A DNA stretch of 64,000 nt from Jiangella asiatica. Lineage in GTDB: Bacteria > Actinomycetota > Actinomycetes > Jiangellales > Jiangellaceae. The notes under the pieces are model-generated. The model saw nothing but the letters and a program-made list of their open reading frames with translations. It searched no databases and had not been told where the DNA came from. The position numbers and the translations under genes are program-made. Below, in pieces: positions 43,908 through 51,429 of the stretch (its first letter is position 1; every line of letters begins with the position of its first letter). The stretch is taken from the NCBI RefSeq assembly GCF_004349065.1, contig NZ_SMKZ01000019.1, positions 1 to 64,000 of the forward strand, in the 5' to 3' direction.

Positions 43908-44345
43908 GTGTGTGGACGATACGTCGTCGACGTGTCCATCGATGACCTGGTCGACGAGTTCGACGCCGTCGCCGGCGACGTGCTTGATCTGCGGCCGTCG
44001 TTCAACGTCGCGCCCACCGACCGCATCCCGATCGTGCTGGAACGTACCGACCAGCCAGCCCACAGGAGACGACAGATCCACGCGGCCCGCTGGGGACTCA
44101 TCCCGTCCTGGTCCTAAGACATCACCGGCGGCGCGAAGATGATCAACGCTCGGCTAGAAACCGCGCACGCCAAACCGCCTACCGTGGCCCGCTCGCCCGT
44201 CGCCGCTGCATCATCCCAGCCAGCGGCTATTACGAATGGCAACGCCGCCCTGACGGCGGCCCGCAGCCCTTCATCCACCCACCCAGGGGCAACCTCCTGA
44301 TCGCCGGGATCTTCGAGTGGCGGCGCAACTTGAGATCGACGCCGA
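43908..44345 (+). pseudogene. SOS-response-associated peptidase (SRAP/HMCES family), broken
   Basis: Begins MCGRYVVDVSIDDLVDEFD with the catalytic Cys2. After AARWGLIPSWS comes an in-frame TAA (44115-44117), where the family has Lys. The same frame then continues DITGGAKMINARLETAHAKP, and a frame change gives RRCIIPASGYYEWQRRPDGG and LLIAGIFEW. Intact members form a crosslink with abasic DNA sites. Dead here by a nonsense codon and a frameshift. Confidence 0.82.
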
Positions 44346-44639
44346 CGACCGTCGCCGAAGCTAGCTGACAGGTCGTCCCAGAGGTAGTGCAGGGTCGCGT
44401 CGAAGAGGCCGGCAGTTGCGGCAGCGATCATTTCGAGACCTAGACCGATCGAGCCAGGACGCTCGACTCGAGTCTGTCGAGAACCGGGGGAGCGCTGACA
44501 GGAAAGTCCGGCGCTAGCCAACTTGGACGACGAGCCCGATTCTCCGACGCTGCCCCCTCTTGACTCGGGTGCTCGAGAGATGGAGCGTGGTTAGAGGCAG
44601 CGCCACGGGGACGCTGCGGCGAACAGATGGGAGCGCGTC

Positions 44640-45263
44640 ATGTTCGTGCGTACCACTGAAGTGCAAGCCGATCCCGCCAAGATTGACGACGGCATCGCCA
44701 TTGTTCGTGACGATATCTTTCCCGCAGTGTCCGGGATAGACGGATGTGCCGGGATGTCGCTGCTCGTGAACCGCGGCTCCGGTCGTTGCATCGCCACAAC
44801 CGCGTGGCACTCCGAGGATGCGATGCGGCAGAGCGCCGAGTCGGTGGTGCCGCTGCGGAACCGTGCGGAGCGGAGCCTGGGCGCCACCGGCAGCGAGGTG
44901 CACCAGTGGGAGGTGGCAGTGGTGCACCGCGACCATGCCACACCCGAAGGCGCCTGCGCACGCCTCACTTGGCTCAGCGGCGATCCCGAGACGGCCGATC
45001 GCGCGATCGACACATACAAGCTGGCAGTCCTCCCGCGCCTTCAGGAGATGGCCGGCTTCTGCAGTTCCAGCCTGATGATCGATCGCGATGCCGGCCGCGT
45101 GGTCGGGACCGCCGCCTTCGACAGCCGGGAGGCCCTGGAGGCCAGCCGCGACGCGGCCCAGGGCATTCGCCAGCGGGTCGCCGACGAACTGGGCGCGACA
45201 ATCGACAACATCGAGGAGATGGAGATTGTGTTCGCGCACCTCCATGTTCCGGAGATGGCCTAA
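44640..45263 (+). CDS. Duplicated dimeric alpha-beta barrel (ABM-like) domain protein
   Basis: 207 residues; ATG 44640 follows GGGAG. Two copies of a ferredoxin-like dimeric barrel are visible: MFVRTTEVQADPAKIDDGIA with DGCAGMSLLVNRGSGRCIAT, then CARLTWLSGDPETADRAIDT with MAGFCSSSLMIDRDAGRVVG. Proteins of this kind are common in actinobacteria; they may act on quinones or reactive species. No specific reaction can be assigned. Region 44346-44639 before it has no supported gene. Confidence 0.7.
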   Translation: MFVRTTEVQADPAKIDDGIAIVRDDIFPAVSGIDGCAGMSLLVNRGSGRCIATTAWHSEDAMRQSAESVVPLRNRAERSLGATGSEVHQWEVAVVHRDHATPEGACARLTWLSGDPETADRAIDTYKLAVLPRLQEMAGFCSSSLMIDRDAGRVVGTAAFDSREALEASRDAAQGIRQRVADELGATIDNIEEMEIVFAHLHVPEMA

Positions 45264-45296
45264 CACAGGAGCGCCGCAGCTCCAGTACCCGAGCTC

Positions 45297-45490
45297 ACAC
45301 CCGAGCCAGTAGATCCACGAGTGGCGCGGCGGGCGAGATGTCCGCGTTTCCACGAGATGGGAGATTTACCCAGCTGGCCAGCGCGGTGAAGAACGGCGTG
45401 CCGCCGCCCACCAGGACCAACTGAGGGGACTCGAACCGGGCGAGCCGTTCGCCACGGGCTGCCCGTGTTTGTCCACGCAGAGCGCGCACC
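45297..45490 (-). pseudogene. Dihydrofolate reductase/RibD C-terminal-like fragment
   Basis: On the minus strand, SPQLVLVGGGTPFFTALASW with VNLPSR resembles the end of RibD-type reductases (VGGGTPFF box). No upstream enzyme remains. A short remnant at the right end of island B; 45491-45759 shows no gene. Confidence 0.5.
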
Positions 45491-45759
45491 GGGTGGTGTC
45501 AGCGACCGTGACCGCGGTTTAGGTGGCGGGTGCACGCCGTGCAGGGCGGACGGTCGAGGACAAGAGATCCCACCTGAGATCAGCGCCTGTCGGACTCAGG
45601 CGAGGTCTCAGAACCAGCAGGAACACGAGGCGGGCTGAGACATCGGTCTCTGACTGGTCGACGGGAGACAGCCTGCGGGGAGCACAGGTCGGGAGCAGGC
45701 TGGGAGCTATTCCACGTCTGAATGGCTCGGAATGGTTGTCAACGGTCCCGAACGGGCCT

Positions 45760-45796
45760 GTCCTACCTGCGGAAATGTTGTTTCCGCAGGTAGGAC
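45760..45796. repeat. Perfect 16-bp hairpin beside attachment site 3
   Basis: GTCCTACCTGCGGAAA and its complement at 45781-45796 with a 5-base loop (TGTTG), ending 15 bases before site 3. It could terminate transcription into the island or mark a recombination arm. Confidence 0.65.
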
Positions 45797-45811
45797 ACTT
45801 GGTCGGCCATG

Positions 45812-45863
45812 GTTCACACCGAAGAGGTCACTGGTTCGATTCCAGTATCGCCCACCCAGGTCA
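45812..45863 (+). other. Attachment site 3 (right end of island B)
   Basis: 52 bases matching site 1 with a single C-to-T difference. The sequence to its right does not match the integrase region, as expected of an outer right end. The following 250 bases to the LacI gene show no supported gene. Confidence 0.88.
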
Positions 45864-46111
45864 AAGCTGTTTCGATCACCTCCTCACCGTTTCGGTTCCC
45901 GTTCCGTGGGACGTCCGTGGGACGATCTTGGAGATCTGATCTGTGCGGGGTGCTCGCGCGCCTCGGTAACGATCTCGTGACGTTGGTCATTCGGACCGAT
46001 GTCCGTATCGTGGTCGCCGGGTTCAGCGCCGCTCCCGGCATGACTTTCATCATTCCAACTCAGAAAGATGCGGCATCAAACCTGGTGCGCTTCAGGGGAT
46101 GTTCTGAGACA

Positions 46112-47137
46112 TCACAATGAATGACCTGGGTTGGATCGAATCGACGTGCTCTCTCTGGGCATCAGTTGCCAGCCGGCCCGGGCTGTCTTGGGCGGTCCGG
46201 CGTCGCCGTCGAGTCGGCGGATGAGTAGATCCATCGCCTGGCTGGCGATCTGTTGTTTGTCGGGCGCGACCGTAGTGAGGGTCGGTGTGCTGTAGCGCCC
46301 GTCCTCGATGTCGTCGAATCCCGCCACTGCGACGTCCTCGGGTACTCGGTAGCCCTTGGACAGCAGGGTGCGGAGTGCCCCGAGGGCCATCAGGTCGTTG
46401 TAGCAGAAGACTGCGTCCGGCGGCCGACGTGCTTCCAGCAGTCGGGTCATCGCCAGGGCACCGTCCGCGCGATGGAAATCTGTCACCGTCGCCACCAGGT
46501 CTGGATCGAACTCGTGACCGGCAGCCTGCAGGGCGCGTTGGTATCCGAGGGTGCGGTGCTGGGCTGTCTGGCTCCGCGCCTTGACTGGTTGTCCTACGGC
46601 GGCGATCCGGTGCCGACCGAGCCCGATCAAATGTGACGTGGCAGCTTCGGCAGCTGCTACATCGTCAACCTGGACGCGATCAAGAGACGCCCCGACCGGC
46701 TTTTCCCCAAGCAGCACGACGGGTGTGTCGGCGGTCCGATAACGCAGCTCGGGCCCGCCCAGGCCGATCGGGCTGAAAATGATGCCGTCGAAGATGGCGG
46801 AGCGGTCGGTGCGGCTGACGAGGGCACGCTCCCGGGTGGCCTGCCCGTCCGTCCGGTCGATGAGGATCGTGTAGCCGCGACGCTCGGCCTCGACGACGAC
46901 GTACTCCGAAAGCTCATAGAAGTAAGGGACGTCGAGAGGGAGGACCAGCGCGATGAGTCCGGACCGACCGCGGGCGAGACCGCGCGCCAGGAGGTTCGGC
47001 CGATAGCCGAGCTCATCCAACGCCTGCCGCACACGGGCGCGGGTCTCCTCGGCGACGTACGTGTAGTCGTTGACGACATTCGAGACGGTCCGGACCGATA
47101 CGCCGGCCAGTTTGGCGACGTCCCGCTGGGTCACCAC
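46112..47137 (-). CDS. LacI-family transcriptional regulator
   Basis: 341 residues from GTG 47137, with GGAGG upstream. The helix-turn-helix is VTQRDVAKLAGVSVRTVSNV and the hinge helix region YRPNLLARGLARGRSGLIAL. The sensor domain is a complete sugar-binding fold (YGYTILIDRT-like strand, AVGQPVKARSQTAQHRTLGY, AVAGFDDIEDGRYSTP). A dyad, TTGCA-N15-TGCAA, lies 28 bases upstream of the start and recurs at 55619, so the protein probably represses itself and the GH2/importer region. Confidence 0.93.
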   Translation of the reverse strand: MVTQRDVAKLAGVSVRTVSNVVNDYTYVAEETRARVRQALDELGYRPNLLARGLARGRSGLIALVLPLDVPYFYELSEYVVVEAERRGYTILIDRTDGQATRERALVSRTDRSAIFDGIIFSPIGLGGPELRYRTADTPVVLLGEKPVGASLDRVQVDDVAAAEAATSHLIGLGRHRIAAVGQPVKARSQTAQHRTLGYQRALQAAGHEFDPDLVATVTDFHRADGALAMTRLLEARRPPDAVFCYNDLMALGALRTLLSKGYRVPEDVAVAGFDDIEDGRYSTPTLTTVAPDKQQIASQAMDLLIRRLDGDAGPPKTARAGWQLMPRESTSIRSNPGHSL

Positions 47138-47164
47138 GGTTCATTCCACCTCCGAGACTCAGCA

Positions 47165-47189
47165 TTGCAGCGCAGAAAAGAATGTGCAA
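47165..47189. promoter_or_regulatory. 25-bp dyad TTGCA-N15-TGCAA, putative LacI operator (copy 1)
   Basis: The arms and most of the 15-base centre match 55619-55643. It is just upstream of the LacI gene, the usual place for autoregulation. Confidence 0.65.
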
Positions 47190-47562
47190 CCACCGCTACC
47201 TACCGCTGCGGATTCCTCATTCTGCCCACGCTGCGGCTTCCGTACGACCGCGTCGGCGATGACCACCCTTGCGCTTCTTGTCACGGGCATCCCGCGGCGA
47301 CGGGCGTTTCTCGAACGCGTCATGGGCACTCGGGCGCGATCGGCACGCCATACTCGCACAACACTCGGCAGGTCGGGTCAACCCCGAACCGGCCCGCTTG
47401 CTTGCTCGCCAAGTAGGCCGATGCTTCGTGGCCACCCACCCGAACGAATAGCGCCGGTTCCCGCGCCCGAATGGACGGACCACGGTGGCCCGCCGACAGA
47501 AGAGCGTCGGCCACGACGAGTGTTCAGGACCCGTCCGGGCAGGCAGCACATCGAGCTTCTCG
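47190..47562. other. Stretch without supported gene
   Basis: Between the LacI operator and the end of the enolase-superfamily gene. Short frames exist on both strands but none has a recognisable family or ribosome site. Confidence 0.4.
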
Positions 47563-48678
47563 TCAGAGGGTCGGCGTGAAGCCATCGGCCTCGGCCACGG
47601 AGGCCGTCAAGGTCAACCCGAAACCGGGAAGATCGGGTACGTCGAGCGAGCCCTCGGCGAGGCTATAGGCGCCTGCGTCCACCCCCTCGGTAGCGCCTGG
47701 TACTCCCTCCACTGTGATCACGCCCTCGAGGCCAGCGGCGATGTTGGCGGCGTACAGCATCTTCAGCGGCATGCCCCAAGCGTGTGGAGAGGCGGCGACG
47801 TCGAGCTCTCGGAGCGTGGGCATGATTCGGCGCCAAGCGGTCAGCCCGTAGCTGACGACATCCATGAGGAGGACGTCCAGGAGACCCTGTTCTGCGAGGT
47901 CGAGGAGCTGCCTTTCATCGGGCTGATACTCGCCGTCCGCCACGAGCGTGCGGCTACCCGATGACGCGAGGTACTCGCGGAGCAGGGTCAGACCTGCTGC
48001 GTCCTCGTGGAACGGCTCTTCCACCCAGAACAGATCACAGTCCGACACAGCCCGTAGGTAGCGCACGGTCTCGGCAGGTGTGTATCCGTTGTTCGCATCT
48101 ACGAGGAGACGAGCGTCGGGGTAGGCGTCGCGTACCGCACGGGTGACCTCGACGTCGCGGGCGAAGCCCGCCTCGGCGTCCATCCAGCGGAAGCCACGCC
48201 CGATTTTCAGCTTGAACGCACGGTATCCGACCGCCCAATCAGATGCGCAGTTCGCAAGGACGGCGGCGATGCCTCGCGGGACGTCGACCGGGTCGAGGTC
48301 GTCGAAGTAGATCGCTCCCGAGTAGCACGTCACCGGACGGTCGCCGTCGCCGCCGAGCAGCGCGTGCACCGGCTTGCCGAGGATCACGCCGGCCAGGTCG
48401 TGCAGCGCGAAGTCGAGGGGAAGCGCGGACGGGTGCGTGACGCCCTCGGACGGGTCGAAGATGTCGGCCAGCGGAAGGCCGATGACGGCCTCGCAACCGT
48501 CGAGCGGCCCACCGAGGATCCCCCATCCGCTGGCGCCGGCGTTCGTGTGGACAACGGCGACCGTCGAGCTGAACCCTGAGCCGTGGCTGGGGAGACGAGC
48601 ATTGCGCCCCACCGTTCGTGGGTAGTGCGTCGCGATCCTGGCAGTCTGGATCGAGGTGATGCGGTGGTCAGTATGCAT
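47563..48678 (-). CDS. Enolase superfamily enzyme (mandelate racemase / sugar acid dehydratase-like)
   Basis: 371 residues. The N-terminal capping domain contains ASGWGILGGPLDGCEAVIG, and the barrel has the K-x-K base in GYRAFKLKIGRGFRWMDAEA, metal ligands in LLVDANNGYTP, FWVEEPFHEDA and VADGEYQPDER, and the histidine in ASPHAWGMPLK. It abstracts a proton next to a carboxylate, so a sugar acid such as arabinonate, fuconate or galactarate is likely (inference). It lies beside glycosidases and a LacI regulator, which points to catabolism of a released sugar acid. Confidence 0.82.
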   Translation of the reverse strand: MHTDHRITSIQTARIATHYPRTVGRNARLPSHGSGFSSTVAVVHTNAGASGWGILGGPLDGCEAVIGLPLADIFDPSEGVTHPSALPLDFALHDLAGVILGKPVHALLGGDGDRPVTCYSGAIYFDDLDPVDVPRGIAAVLANCASDWAVGYRAFKLKIGRGFRWMDAEAGFARDVEVTRAVRDAYPDARLLVDANNGYTPAETVRYLRAVSDCDLFWVEEPFHEDAAGLTLLREYLASSGSRTLVADGEYQPDERQLLDLAEQGLLDVLLMDVVSYGLTAWRRIMPTLRELDVAASPHAWGMPLKMLYAANIAAGLEGVITVEGVPGATEGVDAGAYSLAEGSLDVPDLPGFGLTLTASVAEADGFTPTL

Positions 48679-48873
48679 GGGTCTCCAGTGACGAGCGGTC
48701 AGTGGCGCCGAGGTCGCCCGCTTCGGCTCCGCGATGCGGCCGATCAGGCGTGATCCGGGCTAAGCCTCGTGAAGCGTGTTCTCGGTCACCAGAGAATAGC
48801 TTTCGCCGCCGACCATGAACGTCGCATCCACTCCGAGATTGACGTCGCCGAGCGCCGTCCCTGGATGAACTTT

Positions 48874-51198
48874 TCACGTTGCGGTCACCGATTCTCCTTG
48901 CGCAATCGCGCCGAAGTGTGTCCGATCGAGCGACGTAGCCGTCCAGCCGTCCGGGATTCCCGTCACATGCAGGTCCAGGTCTTTGATGAGGATCGCTCGA
49001 GAGTCCGGACTCCCTGCGTTCTCGAACGTTGCGGCGACCTCGAAGGACTGGGCAGGCAGCCCGGCGCCACCGGGGTCGTAACTGACGGGCATCTGGTCGC
49101 TGAGCGCAAGCTGATCCAGGACCTGCGTGCGAATCTCCGGACGAGGGACTTCTTCGAGTAAAAACATGGCCTGTGAACCTTCACCCGTCGATTCCGTCCA
49201 GAAGGAGATGATGGCACGGCGGCCACTTGGTACCCAATTGATCGGAGCGTATTTCTTGAGATCCAGCACCAAACGCCCGTTCCCGGCGTAGCTACTGTCG
49301 ATCGCCCTGGCTTCGATGAGAACGTCGGCCGTCGCACTGCCTTTACCCCATGGCAGTTCCTCCGTTCGATCAGCACTGAAGATATCTCCGTGCCATAGCA
49401 CGCTTTTGACGCTCGTCCCGTTCGTCACGTAATCAACACGGATGCCGAATATGCTTTCTCGTACGATGGGCTTGGGGCTCATCTTGTGAGCGACGATATC
49501 GACACTCAGCTTGTCCGGAAGGTTATCGTACTCCGCTCCGCAGATTCCCCTGCCAACCCGATTCTTCACACCGGTGTACGCAGTGGCTCTGACAGCATCG
49601 TATGCGCCGTAGCTATCTCTTACCTGGATCGTTCCTTCGTCGTCCGTGAACCGGTCAGAATATGAGTACTTCCGCAGGAATGTTGCCGTATGCAGACCCT
49701 TCCGGTCGAGACTGGGGTTCCCCTCGCCACCATCGACCTCAATGTACGTGATGCCCGGGCCCTCGACCGTGACAGACCTGGATAGGCTGTCGGAGTCGGA
49801 GTTGATCGTCGCCACTTCTGTGGGGCCGAACTTCTTGTCCGACCCTTCGAGGGGGCTTCCGTGATTGGCGTCGATTCGATAGATGGACACTTGTGTCGTG
49901 CCGGCACGGAACTTCTGCGGGAGGTTGATCAGGTTCAGATCGAGCGTGCAAGGTTCGGTAGAATCGTTCCATAGCATGACGCATGCTCTGTATTGGTCAG
50001 CGGATGCCACGCACCCCACCCCGTTTGGCAAGGTGCCACTGCTGCCTACTCTCCAGGCCGGCATTCGGGAGTAGAGTTTCAGCATATTGAACAGAGGCAG
50101 CTCGAGAACCTGGCCGTCCTGCCATTGCAACATGTGTCCAAGCCAACCGCTGAAGGCGACCGTCTCCAGATCGGGCACCTTCAGGAGCCCGTCGAAGGCG
50201 TGAATGGATTTGACGGCCTCTGTTGTGGTGCCGGCGTTTTCATCCCACTCTTGGCCGGGATTGAATGGCCCGTACTGAAGGAGTGTCAACGGCAGCGTGT
50301 TCATCCTTGTGCCCAGAGCTTTTCTGCAACCGGCCAGGAGTTGCCATACGCGGGGGCCGTAGTTGTTGATCGTAAAACGTTCTAGGCCGATATCTCGATA
50401 GAGGGTCGGATGCGACTCCTCTCTGGTGCGGTACTCGTCCATCATCGCCTCGACATAGGATTTCCCATCCAGTGCTTCGAGAGGCACTGTTGCCCAGGGT
50501 ATGAAGTTCGCCATCCCGAAGATTGCTTTGTCGTGGACTGGTGCCATCGCCTTGTAGTAAGCCTCATAAATGTCGAGGAAGCTCTGGACCGACTCTGGTT
50601 CACGCTCTCCGGTGAGATTGTGGCTCGGTTCGTTCCAGAGCGTCCACGTGATCGGCGTGTCATTGTATCGTTCAGTGAACAACCTCATTGCCCATGCCGA
50701 CTTGTCCAGATCCGTAGGTGCCGGGAACTTCATCGGCGCCCCGGCCTCGTCGTACGGATGCCACTGTTTCGGAGCGCCGATCAACTGGTGCACTATTTCT
50801 ATATCGCGCTGCCGTAGCCCCTGGTGCAAGTCCCGCAGCAGCTGATTGTCCTGCACTTCAATCTTCCCATCGTCCGACACCTCGATCGGGTAGGGGTTCA
50901 AGAATGGCCAATCAGTCTCGGGGAAGCGCAATTCCCCGTTGAACAAAGCGGGCCTAATTTCGTCCATGTGCGGGAGGCTGTTCACGATATTGACGTCTTG
51001 AAGTGCTCTGGCCAGGCCGATTTTCGACTTCAAAAGTGGGAAGAATTCGATACTCGAGAAATCGATTTCCAATGCCACAGTCGACGACTGAGAGCGCGGT
51101 CGGCGCGTCTGCCGTGCCGATAGTAGCGCTGCGGCGGCCGCGGCGCCGGCGTTGAGGAAGTGTCTGCGGCTCGGCCTGTTGTGCGGTATTCCTGTCAT
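48874..51198 (-). CDS. Tat-exported clan-A-like glycoside hydrolase (GH39-like) with interrupted NEW3 domain
   Basis: 774 residues; ATG 51198 has GGGAGG 6 bases upstream. The Tat signal is SRRHFLNAGAAAAAALLSAR. The barrel contains TPITWTLWNEPSHNLTGERE (acid/base Glu in NEP) as in clan A enzymes such as GH39. A beta domain follows (ITYIEVDGG and WHGDIFSADRTEELPWG), and the tail, IKDLDLHVTGIPDGWTATSL, is a NEW3 repeat. This repeat is cut by TGA right after SVTAT; the same frame continues 37 plausible codons to 48760. GC content is clearly lower than in the neighbours, suggesting recent acquisition. Exact family uncertain. Confidence 0.75.
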   Translation of the reverse strand: MTGIPHNRPSRRHFLNAGAAAAAALLSARQTRRPRSQSSTVALEIDFSSIEFFPLLKSKIGLARALQDVNIVNSLPHMDEIRPALFNGELRFPETDWPFLNPYPIEVSDDGKIEVQDNQLLRDLHQGLRQRDIEIVHQLIGAPKQWHPYDEAGAPMKFPAPTDLDKSAWAMRLFTERYNDTPITWTLWNEPSHNLTGEREPESVQSFLDIYEAYYKAMAPVHDKAIFGMANFIPWATVPLEALDGKSYVEAMMDEYRTREESHPTLYRDIGLERFTINNYGPRVWQLLAGCRKALGTRMNTLPLTLLQYGPFNPGQEWDENAGTTTEAVKSIHAFDGLLKVPDLETVAFSGWLGHMLQWQDGQVLELPLFNMLKLYSRMPAWRVGSSGTLPNGVGCVASADQYRACVMLWNDSTEPCTLDLNLINLPQKFRAGTTQVSIYRIDANHGSPLEGSDKKFGPTEVATINSDSDSLSRSVTVEGPGITYIEVDGGEGNPSLDRKGLHTATFLRKYSYSDRFTDDEGTIQVRDSYGAYDAVRATAYTGVKNRVGRGICGAEYDNLPDKLSVDIVAHKMSPKPIVRESIFGIRVDYVTNGTSVKSVLWHGDIFSADRTEELPWGKGSATADVLIEARAIDSSYAGNGRLVLDLKKYAPINWVPSGRRAIISFWTESTGEGSQAMFLLEEVPRPEIRTQVLDQLALSDQMPVSYDPGGAGLPAQSFEVAATFENAGSPDSRAILIKDLDLHVTGIPDGWTATSLDRTHFGAIAQGESVTAT

Positions 51199-51215
51199 TT
51201 CCTACCTCCCATCGC

Positions 51216-51392
51216 TCACGCGGCTGGTGCGGCGATCGGAAGGTGACCGATCACCAACGCCGCATGCTGGCGCACTTCGCCGCCACCGGATCGCAACACA
51301 CATCTGCAACGGGCACCCAGGCCAGAGGGCGTCGCAAGATCGCTCACCTCGACGGTGACGACCACCCTGGCCCCGGCGGGTTCGATGCTCAC
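51216..51392 (-). CDS. Possible 58-residue beta-rich small protein or fragment
   Basis: From GTG 51392: SIEPAGARVVVTVEVSDLAT, then VRQHAALVIGHLPIAAPAA. The codon pattern is coding-like, but there is no start signal and no family match. It may be a remnant of a domain lost from one of the two neighbouring glycosidase genes. Confidence 0.3.
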   Translation of the reverse strand: MSIEPAGARVVVTVEVSDLATPSGLGARCRCVLRSGGGEVRQHAALVIGHLPIAAPAA

Positions 51393-51429
51393 GTGCCCCT
51401 GACGTCGTCCCGCCTCCGCAGGGTGTGGT

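Larger units (their letters stand above)
36938..45863 (+). mobile_element. Genomic island B, a decayed integrative element
   Basis: Bounded by attachment sites 2 and 3. Left to right it has a frameshifted integrase, excisionase, an OB-fold ssDNA-binding-like gene and a relaxase fragment, an integrative conjugative element order, then BBE fragment, HD-GYP/LuxR gene, MFS gene, LigD and SRAP pseudogenes, a dimeric-barrel protein and a DHFR-like fragment. Confidence 0.78.

Noticed and set aside
44114-44521. Minus-strand frame over the SRAP remnant
   Set aside because: Most of it is the complement of the SRAP pseudogene and the remaining 40 codons show no family.
46090-46120. TGTTCTGAGACATCACA, similar to an insertion-sequence end
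   Set aside because: Only one end is seen, with no transposase nearby, so it cannot be claimed as an insertion sequence.
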